Shown: in pieces, positions 54,030 to 64,000 of the stretch
Layout of the letters: each line of letters begins with the position of its first letter
How positions within the stretch are numbered: position 1 is the first letter of the stretch
NCBI GenBank assembly: GCA_963580285.1
Contig: OY757020.1
Location: forward strand, 99,141,497 to 99,205,496
Length of the DNA: 64,000 nucleotides
DNA from: Lucinisca nassula
Taxonomy: Eukaryota > Mollusca > Bivalvia > Lucinida > Lucinidae
Direction: 5' to 3'
Translations under genes and position numbers: made by a program
Notes under the pieces: model-generated
What the model was told of the DNA's origin: nothing
What the model saw: only the letters and a program-made list of their open reading frames with translations
The model's database searches: none

Positions 54030-54757
54030 GTAAAGGTAACAGACTGGAATTTCATGTTTAAGAATTTCTAGAGCTCATAATTTCAAAACTATATGACTGA
54101 ATTAGTTCATTTTTGGTATGATGATGGATATAGGTCCAGACTTTTATTCAGATGGCCGAAAGGTCAAGGTCACAGTCAAATTTTACGCTAAAGCTTTATG
54201 TTAAAGCTTTTTAAAAGCTCAGATTTCAAAAGCATGTGTTGGATTTGGTTCATGTTCAGTTTGATGATACACATGGGTCCAAAGTTTTATCAGCAGCACC
54301 CCTCCCCTATAACAACTATGACCTTAATGCTGCCTTCCTCCCCCGATAGGCCAAAGGGGCATTTAGTCCTTAGATCCAGATGAGCTATGCTGTCTGCTGA
54401 CAGCTCTTGCTATACCCCTTATTTAGAAGGGATGTATTATGGTATGGTGCTCTCCACTGTCCTGTCTGTTAAACTTTTTTATTTCCGCATAACTCCTGCT
54501 ACACTTCTTATCCGGTTGACATGGTTTACTGTGATTATTCAAACTTTTTCTAATATTTGTCCAGTTAACTTCAACATTCAGTGAGCTACTTAAGTTCTTT
54601 AACACATGTTTGTCACTATAGCATCTTTTTAACTGGTTTGTATAGTTAGCCCTTAGCCTGCCACAAAAATCCACAAAGCCCACATACTCGAGAATTATGA
54701 CCAATCCAAGCTATAAGTGTAATAAATTACATGTATTTTAAGTTCAAAATAAGAATG
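54030..54757. other. No recognised feature
   Basis: Non-coding; GGCCGAAAGGTCAAGGTCAC at 54153 is the window-wide GGTCAAGGTCA motif. Confidence 0.4.
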
Positions 54758-54823
54758 GCAAGTAGTATAGATCCTGATCAGGTGGCTCCTTCAGGAGCCG
54801 AGATCTGGATCTATACTGCTTGC
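54758..54823. repeat. Solo hairpin
   Basis: GCAAGTAGTATAGATCC and GGATCTATACTGCTTGC arms around GGTGGCTCCTTCAGGAGCC. A weaker relative lies near 54995-55020. Confidence 0.8.
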
Positions 54824-56017
54824 AAATGCAACATAAGATGAATATGGCAGGATAAGGGTTAATTGATTTTGGGTCAAAATACATTGCAATGAAAATACAA
54901 TGTTAGTGAACAATGTCAGTGAACATTTGATTTATATAACCCAAATCGTGCTTAGCATGACTTCCTACCTATTTGCATACAGAATGGATCCATAGCAGAT
55001 CTGATCGTGATCTATACTCTTCAAATTTTGAACGTATGAACGTAAATTTAATTGAAATCCTGGATTGGATAGATTTAATAAGTGGACGTGACATTTAAAT
55101 TTAGCTTGGTAAGGGCCATGTCATATAGCGACTGAAAGGAAAGAAAATATCAGTTCACAAATCACCTCTCATTTACATGGAGATATAAATATGAGAAATA
55201 GAATTAAATTATTCCCATCTATTCCGTTTGTCATATTTTTATGTTGATGTTTGTGAGAGGTGATTGCTAACTTAAATGTTTTCTCCTGTCAGTTCCCATA
55301 TAACCTATAATGTGTTGTTGGGATGTTGAACCCAATTCAGTTAAATTCCTATCTGCTGAAATACCCAGACCTGATATTCCATATTTGTAAAGTGCCCTTT
55401 TGGTTGCTGTTTACGATATGCACATGGCCATACTGTCGTAACGCTGTAAGCCCCAGTACCACACGGGGCTCCCTTTAAAGTATGTACAAGTGAAGGAGCT
55501 CAATACTTGGTTGCTCCAATGATGGGATTTTCAAATTTATAATTTAGAAATAATGTTTATTTTAGCAATTACCAGAATTTTTCTCAAAAATGAAAAAAAA
55601 AAAAAAAATACACCCCTGTGGTTAGAATGTCACCACTGTTTGGCTATATGTACGTGTTGTAAGAGATTTTAGTTCTATTTCTCCTATTTTTAAAACTTTG
55701 TAAATGAAAGGTGATTTTTGAACTGAAATGTTCTTTCCTGTCAGTCGGCATATAACCTATTTTGTGTTGGTACTACATTTAACCTGAAACAATCAACCAG
55801 TCAGTCGTAAGAGGTGACTGAAAGGGCTCAAAGCAGTTGGATGTCATGTATCTAGATATTCTAGCATGTTACAAGATTTTAGTTCCATTTCTCATATTTT
55901 TGTCTCTGTGAAGTGAGAGTTGATATGTGAACTTAAAAAATGTTCTCTTCTGTCAGTCACCATATTACCTATTATTTGTTGATGCGATGTTTAATCCCAA
56001 ACAGTCAGTCAATAAGC
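54824..56017. repeat. About 150-bp dispersed unit, four copies
   Basis: Units near 55105-55205 (inverted), 55195-55345, 55665-55810 and 55865-56017 carry TTTCCTGTCAGTCGGCATAT and ACCTATTTTGTGTTG-like blocks; tails resemble ATTTAACCTGAAACAATCAA. Possibly an old SINE in tandem. Confidence 0.65.
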
Positions 56018-56656
56018 CAGAAGTGTCAACATTAGATTTTTATTATCATTAGAAGGACTTTCAAGTTTGTACAAATGAATAAAGAAGGTCCCAAGTTTTC
56101 TGAGATAATGGCAGTGTAGGTCAAATTTCAAAATCCTTATCCTTAAGAAACAGTAATCCGGAAGTATTTGTATTTTGCAATGATTGTATGTAGGACAAGG
56201 ACGTCCAAGTGTGTATTGATGAAGGGACTGTGATGATCTGGGCCCCAAAAAGATCCTGCAGGCCGGAGATGTTTATATTTGGCTTCGAGAGTCTCAAACG
56301 AAGAGCTTCGGAAGCAAAATTTCACATATTCGTGCCTCCTGTGTTTGTACAGGGTCAGATTATGGCTGACCATCAAGTTGCCTTAAAAACAGTGCTGCAG
56401 TGTTAACTACATGTATAGGAAAATACTCTCGCTTAGCTATATCAGGCCTACTTTGATCGCTTGTGTTTTGATAAACTACTGTTCCTATAGCAATTAACTG
56501 TCAGCTTGTCATTAAATCTGTATTATGAAATAACATAATTGTGTTTTCTTCCATTACCAAAGCTGGTCCTTTGGGACAGTGTGGCGACACTAAAAATCAC
56601 AAAATCACTAAAAGATTACGAGTGCAAAAAAAAGTGCTAAATATGGACTTAAGTTT
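56018..56656. other. No confident feature
   Basis: A 65-codon frame (56209-56406) has mixed composition, and an overlapping minus frame exists; neither has a motif or splice sites that I trust. Confidence 0.35.
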
Positions 56657-58289
56657 AAACAAGAGGGCCATGATGGCCCTAGATCGCACACCTGCTACAT
56701 ATTGTTTAGGAGGAGAAGTTGCTTAAACATTTTTCGCTGACCTGAGCACATAGTGCTCAGTGAGCTATTCAGATAGGCCAGTGCTCACGCGTCCGTACGT
56801 CGTACGTCCGTCGTCTGTCGACAATTGACATCTCCTAAACCACTTGGCCACCTGTTGCTTGATTTATGATGCAATAAAATATGTTTATACTTATACTTGG
56901 CCAATTTGGACCAAACTTCACAGGAATGATCCTTTGGAGGTACTTACTGAAAGCTGTTCAAAAACCTTGAATCCAAGTTGAACTCTGGTTGCCATGGCAA
57001 CCAAATGGCAAAATTTTTAAAAATCTTTATAAGGCCTAGAGTTACCGAATTTGGTATGTTGGTTCATCTAGTTCCTCTCTACCAAGAGTGTTCAAATTAA
57101 AGCCCCGGGGCTCAAAATGGTCCCGTCCCGGGGCCCACTTGTTTTACATAGACTTATATAGAGAAAAGCTTCAAAAATCTACTTGTCAGAAACCAGAAGG
57201 CTCAGGTCTTTGAAAATTGGTATGTAGCTTCGACTGGACCTCTACCAAAGTTGTTCAAATTATCGCCCTGGGGCCCAAAATGCCCCCGCCCTGAGCCCAT
57301 TGATTTTATATAGTTATATAAGGAAAAGCTTTAAAAATCTTTTTGGCAGGAACCTGAAGGCCCATGTCTTTGATATTTGGCATGTAGCTTCGTCTAGTGG
57401 ACCTTTACCAAAGTTGTTCAAATTATAGCCTTGGAGCCCAAAATGCCCCCGCCCCGGGGCCATCGGTTTTACATAGACTAATTTGGCAAAACCTTTAAAA
57501 AGTGTTCTTGTCTGAAACCAGAAGGCCCAGGTCTTTAATATTTGGTATGTAGCTTCGTCCGGCCCCGGGACCGACTGGTTTTACTTAGACTTATATAGGG
57601 AAAACCTGTAAAAATCTTCTTGTCTGAAACCAGAATGCCCAGGTTTTTGATATTTGGCATGTAGCTTCCTCTAGTGGACCTCTACCAAAGTTGTTCAAAT
57701 TATAGCCCTGGGGCCCACTGGTTTTACATAGACTAATAAAGGGAAAACCCTTTAAAAATCTTGTCTGAAATAATTGGTATGTAGCTTTGACTAGTGGCCC
57801 TCTACCAAAGTTGTTCAAATTGGGCCCAAAATGACCCGCCTCGGGGCCCACTTGTTTTACTTAGAGTTATATAGGGTAAACCTTCAAAAGTCTATTTGTC
57901 AGAAACCTGAAGGCCCAGTTCTTTTATATTTGGTATGTATCTTCGTCTGGTGGACCTCTACCAAAGTTGGTATGTAGCTTCGACTTATAGACCTCTTCCA
58001 AAGTTGTTCAAATTATAGCCCTGGGACCCAAAATGGCCCCGCCCCGGGGCCACTGATTTTACATAGAGTTATATAAAGAAAAGCTTAAAAAGTCTTCTTG
58101 TCAGAAACCTGAAGGCCCAGGTCTTAGATATTTGGTATGTAGCTTCGTCGAGTGGACCTCTACCAAAGTTATTCAAATTAAAGCCCTGGAGCCCAAAATG
58201 CCCCGCCCCGGGGCCAACTGGTTTTTAATAGCTTTGTATAGGGAAAGGCTTTAAAAATATTCTTGTCTGAAACCAGAAGGCCCTTTCAA
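56657..58289. repeat. Minisatellite-bearing element, about 150-bp unit
   Basis: Left edge AACAAGAGGGCCATGATGGC (complement of the right edge of 39-41 kb), then GAGCACATAGTGCTCAGTGA and ACGTCGTACGTCCGTCGTC. About eight units carry GGTATGTAGCTTCGTC and TACCAAAGTTGTTCAAATTA. Confidence 0.85.
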
Positions 58290-58553
58290 CCCATTAGGAT
58301 TATATCGTGCGCGGTCAGTTAACCTAACCACACCTTTCCTGGCAAGCTTAGACCTAAGCGGTTAACCAGTACTGAGAGCACATACTTTCGCCAGTAACTG
58401 ACAACTGCCCTTCTTGAATTAGCGGAAGGAGGAGAATGATCATAGAAAATATTTCATAATCAATTTCCTCGAAAGTATGTGAACGAGCCGGGTTTCGAAA
58501 CCGCAACCTTTGGCTTCTCAGTCAGACGCGCTACGCGGCCCGGCCCCAGAGGC
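58290..58553 (-). mobile_element. SINE family II, tail-truncated
   Basis: Antisense body (AACTGACAACTGCCCTTCTT) and tRNA head complement (GTCAGACGCGC, GGCCCGGC). Disrupts the last unit of the minisatellite. Confidence 0.75.
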
Positions 58554-59566
58554 GTCGTTAGCGACTGTTAGAAAATGAATAAAAATCTTTAAATATAAAA
58601 CGCTTGAATATGTTCTATAAAAGGGTTATCCTTTTGAATTCTGTAATTAGGCTTTATGTGAATGTATCAGCTAGTAGATGGAGTTCCCGTTTATTAAGCA
58701 TTTCCTTCCTGTCAGCGACTAAATTTATTTCTCGAAAGTGACATTTTTTTTTTAAATATATATATAAAAAAAATATTAAAAGTGAAAAATCAGTTACTCT
58801 GCTCTGGGTATCTCTGGATACCACCAGTGGAAATGTTTAGAGTCTTGTGGGTAACTTATAACGACGGTATCATCATAACTGCCCAATACACACGTGTTTA
58901 AGCGAAGACGAAAATAGGAGAACTGATGTCCGAATCTCCGGCTTGGTCTAGCTTTTGGACTTTGGATTTTATCCATGAGAGCTTTTTTTTTTTTGTCGTT
59001 TATATTTTCTTTCCTGAGTACCTAGTAAGAACAATTTCATATTTTGTTGTTAAGTTTGAACTGCTCTGACAAAACATATGTTAATGACCTGTTTGCCAAT
59101 AGTGTGTATTGTCTTGTGGTGGTAATACTGGCTTGTGGGGAACTGTGTTATTCGTTCTGGGGTAGTACCCCAGAAAGAAGTACACAGTTCCCCACATGAC
59201 AATGCACACAGTTTGCAAATATGGGCCGTTACGTGAATATTTGCCAAAATAAGAACACTACAAAGTACAAAACGTATTCAAAAGGATTTCCATATTTAAT
59301 ATTGGCCGGATGTCTCCTTGAAAGAAGCGATTTTTTTCCAGTTAGTTGAAAAACATTCATTTGTGTCTTCGTAATGTGCTAAATTTATCAAAAAAGGAAA
59401 TGCAAATGATGCGTACAGTGAAATGGAAGACGACGATAATGAAAAAGCTTGAAGAACAACAAATACCTTCCTTTAAAACGAGAGACACTGGCAGTTCCCC
59501 ACAAGACGGACCCATAAGGTATTGTGGAACTCACATGCCTGGTACCCCACATGAATAGTTTTGTGC
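58554..59566. other. Non-coding, with one imperfect palindrome
   Basis: 59124-59197: GTGGGGAACTGTG and CACAGTTCCCCAC flank TTCTGGGGTAGTACCCCAGA. AT repeat near 58755. No gene recognised. Confidence 0.5.
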
Positions 59567-59610
<44 letters not shown>

Positions 59611-59924
59611 TCGGGTTTAACGTCGCTTTCAACAATTTTTCAGTCATATCACGACGGTGTCTGGTTGCGACAGGGAGCTCAATGCTCACGTTTATAGTGC
59701 TGCCTCACTGAGTATCACGTCCCAGACACATTACATGATACCACACCCAGTCACATTATCCTGACACTGGATCGACCAGTCCTAGCTCTACCCCGTAAAT
59801 CTGAGTGCCAAGCGAGGAGCAGCTAGTACCATTTTAACGACTTTGGTATGCCGCGGCCCGGGATCGAACCCGAGACCTCCCGTTCCCCGGAGCGGACACT
59901 CTACCAACTGAGCTATCGGGGCCG
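59567..59924 (-). mobile_element. SINE family III with TG tract
   Basis: Full-length antisense copy; (TG)n at the tail side, head complement CTCTACCAACTGAGCTATCG at the right. No clear target duplication. Confidence 0.9.
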
Positions 59925-60068
59925 ATTTCGGTTTGCCCACAAGGCTAAAGGCACTGGAATTTTATCAGTAATTAATTAAACTGTTTAATGTATGTAGCCT
60001 TGTGACACAAGTAGGGCTGGCTGATCAGACTCTACTTCGCACGAGGAAATCACCTCACTGACTGCTAT

Positions 60069-60346
60069 CATCACGTGAACAAGTCCGTGAAATGAACACC
60101 CCCTTAAACCCCACTTTATATAGAGAAACCTGGGGTTTAGGGGGGTAAACATTATTTTCCTTATTTCTGCTCCAAAACATAGGTTGTGGGTACTCGTTAG
60201 AACCGCCTCAATGAGGCGGTTCTAACGAGCACCCACAACCTATGTTTGCAGTATAAATAAGAAAAATATCACGGATTTTCACCAGAAAAGTAGCCATTTT
60301 GGAGATAAGAAAATGCACTATGTCACACGGGTGAGTTATCGTAATG
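60069..60346 (+). mobile_element. Subfamily-A hairpin MITE, best intact copy
   Basis: 278 bp, CATCACGTGAACAAGTCCG to GGTGAGTTATCGTAATG; perfect hairpin built on ACTCGTTAGAACCGCCTCA and its complement. Confidence 0.93.
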
Positions 60347-60474
60347 GCAGCAATATTCTAAAACATGCAAAGAATCACGTAAATCCATGACTGTATTTTC
60401 CAGTTATTTATTTGTTGGTTAATATATCTAAGCAAAGCAAAGCAGAAAGCCTCTCTCTCTTTCTTACATAGGGG

Positions 60475-61485
60475 AGACCGGGGCTAGTTTGTCCGTGGGG
60501 CAAGTTGGTCCGAGCGCAATTTCTCTGAACTGAGAAGGGTCATGGCAAAATGATTTGGCTCAATATAATGCTTGATCGTGGCACACTTTCTGAAGAAAAT
60601 TAGATGACGAATAAAAAAGGCCTAAAAATTTTAGAGAACAAAACCTGATTTTGTACCACAAAAGTTACTTTTCACACTTGGATTCATTTGTTTTTCTTTT
60701 TTGTGTGTAAAAAATAACATGTAAATGTTATACTTTTCCTGAAAGCTCGTTTTATAAGGTATTCAGATGAGTGTATTTGATATTTCTAATTCTAACACAG
60801 CGTGCCTATATAGGCAATGCAAAATAACTGTGTTTTATTCTGCAACAAATCACAGCTCGGAAGAGCGTGACGTGTGACGTCATTAAAAACTGCAAATTTA
60901 TGACGTCATGAGTCGATTTACTTGACGTTAGACGGTGTAACGTCATTTTTTCGCATCGAAAACGTTAGAACAGGATATAAATGCATGTGTTTCAGTCGAT
61001 AATTTTAGCGGGATTTCTTCTAACAATGGCGAAAAGTTGTGAGATTTTGAAGGAACCAACAACATTATTGCCGATTTTCACCGTGTTAGAATCGAAATAG
61101 ATCAGCTCTAGCCAGTGATTTGTTGGGTAATAAATCACAGTTTGTCGGTCAGTTGTAAGTAGACAAATCACGCGCGCTACGCGCTCTGTCGGTCAGTTGT
61201 AAGTAGACAAATCACGCGCGCTACTCGCTCGTGATTTGTCTGCTTTACAACTGACCTCCAAACTGTGATTTATTACACTACAAATCACAGTTAGAGCTGA
61301 TCTATTTCTTAAATATAACGACGTTCCTGTCATTTGTGAAGATCTACCAGGTGCTAGGGTCGGGGAAAGTTGGTCCATTCGCGACGGGGTAAGTTGGTCC
61401 GTCGAAAAAGCATTTGTATTTATTAGAACCTGGCATTTTCTGAATGAAAAACAGTTGCAAATTATTGACCAACTAGCTCCGGTCT
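60475..61485. mobile_element. TIR element invaded by foldback F1
   Basis: Ends AGACCGGGGCTAGTTTGTC (60475-60493) and GACCAACTAGCTCCGGTCT (61467-61485) are 19-bp inverted repeats with two mismatches. GGGGCAAGTTGGTCC and GGGGTAAGTTGGTCC recur inside. 60792-61311 is foreign. Confidence 0.75.
60792..61311 (+). mobile_element. Foldback element F1 (copy 2)
   Basis: CTAACACAGCGTGCCTATAT start, GTGTGACGTCATTAAAAAC and TATGACGTCATGAGTC inside, then the palindrome with GTCGGTCAGTTGTAAGTAGA duplicated, ending AGAGCTGATCTATTTC. Confidence 0.85.
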
Positions 61486-61620
61486 ACTATACGGTAAGAC
61501 TTTTAAATGGGGTTCTCCAATCAAATCGGCGATTTTTGAGAAAAAACTAACAGAATGCACAGTTGGCTGATCTTCTTATGAATTTGTGTTAAGATTATCG
61601 CCCGACAGTCTACTGCATTT

Positions 61621-64000
61621 TTAGCTCACCAGAGCCGAAGGCTCCGGGGGAGCTTATAGGATAGGCAGTTGTCCGTCGTCTGCGTCGTCTGCGTCTGCGT
61701 CCGTCAACACTTTCAAATGACATCTCCTCTGAAGCCACTGGGCCGATTGGGCCCAAATTTTATCTGTAGCATCCTTGGGCTGGGGGATTGAAAGTTTGTG
61801 TTTTTATGAAAATCGGCTAATCAGTTTGGTTGCTATGGTAACTTATAGTTGCCATAGACTTATAATGGGGAAAATTGAAAAAAGGCATTTACTGCCAAGC
61901 CTCTGCAGATATTTTGACAAAACGTTCATAGAAATGTTCCTTAGGCAATCTACTATCTGTCTTATGCTTTTAGGCCTATGATCATTTTCATTGGTTGCCA
62001 TGGAAACCAAAATGCAAAAAATAGAAAAAAATACTTAAAAAAATCATCTCCTCAGAAACTGTAAGCTCTAGGAGGTGGAGACTTTATGAAAATATTCACC
62101 ATATTTGCCTTTACAAGTTTTGTGTTTTTTATGAAATTTGGCCATTTAGTTTTGTTGCTATGGCAACTTAGAGTTTCCATTGACTTATAATGGGGAAAAC
62201 TGAAAAATGGCATTTACTGCCAAGTCATTGTAGATATTTTGTCAAAACTTACATAGAAATGTTCCTTGAGTAAACCTCTCTTAGCCCTATGCTTTTTTGC
62301 CAACCTGGGGGTCCCCTAGGTTGTGCCGGGGCCATGCCCCGCCCCCTCCACTTCATAAAATGCCTTATATCTCAGAAACCTTACAGAGCCCCACCCCTAA
62401 ACCATTTATATTCTTTTTCCTTATGATAAGATGCATTAAGTGACACCAACCTGGAGGTCCCCCGGGATATGCCGGGGACATGCCCTGACCCCCCGTCCCC
62501 CCACACACACACTTCAGAAAAGGCCATTTATCTCAGAAACCATTCAGATCCCCACCCCTAAACCATATATATTCTTGTTCCTTATGATAAGACACATTAA
62601 GTGACACAAACCTGTGGGTCCCCCAGGATGTGCCGGGGACATGCCCCACCCTCGCCACTTCATTAAATGCCATTTATCTCAGAAACCATTGAGATCCCCA
62701 CCCATAAACGATATATATTCTCATTCCTTATGGTAAGCTGCATTCAATGACACCAACTTTGGGGTCCCCCGGGATGTGCCGGTACCATGCGCAACCCCCT
62801 CCACTTCATAAAAGGCCAAATATTCCAGAAACCGTACAGATCCCCACCCTTAAACCATATATATTCTTGTTCCTTATGATAAGACAGATTCAGTGACACC
62901 AACCTAGGGGTCACCCAGGGCACACCCGGACCATGCTCCACCCCTTGACTTCACAAAAGACCATATATCTGAGAAACTGTTCAGAACCCCAACCCTAAAC
63001 CATATATATTCTTGTTCCTTGTGATAAGACGCAATCAGTGACACCAGCATGGGGGTCCCCCCCCCCCGGGTGCCACGGGCCATGCCCCACCCCTTTACTT
63101 CATTAAAATCCATATATCTCAGAAACTGTTCAGATCCCCACCCCTTAACCAGATATATTCTTGTTCCTTATGATAAGACTCCACTTCATAATAGGCCATA
63201 TATATCTCAGAAACCATTCAATTCCCCATCCTATAATCGCATATATTCTTGTTCATTGTTAATAGACACATTCAGCCATCCCCGTCTTGGTGGGTCCGCA
63301 GGGGCCATTTCTCATCCTGCCACTTCATAAAAGGGCCTCATATCTCAGAAACCATTCAGATCCCCACCGTTTAACCATATATACTCTTGGTCCTTATCAT
63401 AAGACATATTCAGTGACAACAATCTTGGGCTTTTCTGGGATCTGCCATGCCCGAATCCCTCCATTGCTTAAAAGGCCTTGCATCTCAGGAACCATACATA
63501 TCCCCACTGCTAAACCATATATGTCTCTGTTTCTTTTGATAAGATGCATTTATTGACACCAACCAAGGCTCCATTGGGTCCATGCCCCACACACTTTACT
63601 TTATAAAACACCTAATATTTCAGATATAGTCCACATGGGTGCTCATTTGGGTATGGGCTTTGTTTGGGAGACTTTATAATTGGTATATTAAAATCATATC
63701 ATGTTATAATACATGTCTGCCATTGGGCAGTGTCCACCTGAGCTCTAGTTTATGAAATTTGGCTCTTTGGTTTGTTTGCTATGCCAAGATAAGAGTTTCG
63801 ATTGACTTATATTGGGGAAAATTTAAAAAAATAACATTGATGTCTTTCAAGATATTTTGTCACACTTTCATAGAAATGTTCCTTTAATAATGTCCTTTTG
63901 GCCTATTTGTTGCCACAGATGGGAAATTGTCAATTGTCATCTGTTGTCAGGCAACAACACATTCAAGCAACATCAGAATCTGAAGCCACTAGGCTGATTG
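61621..64000. repeat. Minisatellite-bearing element running off the window
   Basis: Left edge AGCTCACCAGAGCCGAAGGC, then CCGTCGTCTGCGTCGTCTGC. Units of about 150 bp carry ATATATTCTTGTTCCTTATG and GGGGTCCCCCGGGATGTGCC from about 62300 to 63600. 61860-62280 and 63740-63900 repeat a block with GACTTATAATGGGGAAAA. Confidence 0.85.

Noticed and set aside
56209..56406. 65-codon frame of fairly complex composition
   Set aside because: An overlapping minus frame is equally open; no motif or credible splice sites.

Overview
This window reads as a repeat-dense stretch of an animal nuclear genome, most likely from a bivalve mollusc. That placement is inference. It rests on intron-containing coding exons, many SINEs ending in ACGTTAAAC plus CAAAC runs, non-LTR and copia-type retroelements, and minisatellite-bearing elements of a kind I associate with bivalves. 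No operon, rRNA, CRISPR array or bacterial-style gene was seen. There is one 200-base N gap at 42140-42339.

Layout. Positions 1-4341 hold a decayed Ty1/copia pol region on the + strand, split by an inverted 3' fragment of another retroelement. Positions 8.5-31.9 kb contain five + strand exon candidates whose splice phases agree. They appear to encode part of an extracellular protein with a CUB-like piece followed by discoidin/fucolectin-like (galactose-binding fold) pieces. Their introns are packed with mobile elements, including a 5'-truncated LINE with a 692-codon open frame and a 14-bp target duplication (23431-25880). Positions 32-45 kb are MITEs, foldback elements and two large minisatellite-bearing elements. 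Positions 45.9-48.7 kb are a broken non-LTR reverse transcriptase with nested insertions. Positions 48.7-64 kb are again repeats, with one candidate TATA promoter plus first exon near 53.9-54.0 kb.

The most distinctive content is a set of short non-autonomous families. (1) About 278-bp elements in two subfamilies, A and B, have different ends but nearly the same central GAACCGCCTC hairpin. (2) About 228-bp elements with TTAA ends and CCCATTTTGTAC inverted termini carry an inner palindrome that also occurs alone across the window, with arms that change together. (3) A 236-bp TIR element is present twice, with 4-bp target duplications GTAT and ACTT. (4) Foldback elements often contain TGACGTCA-like sites, and one carries a 57-bp tandem array with a 170-bp higher-order period. 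(5) At least six SINE families are present; nine copies of the main one have target duplications of 10-13 bp.

These parts do not form a pathway. The window is best described as one or two host gene fragments embedded in layered transposon insertions. Family and domain names come from memory of motifs, not from a search. Repeat boundaries given without a target duplication are approximate.
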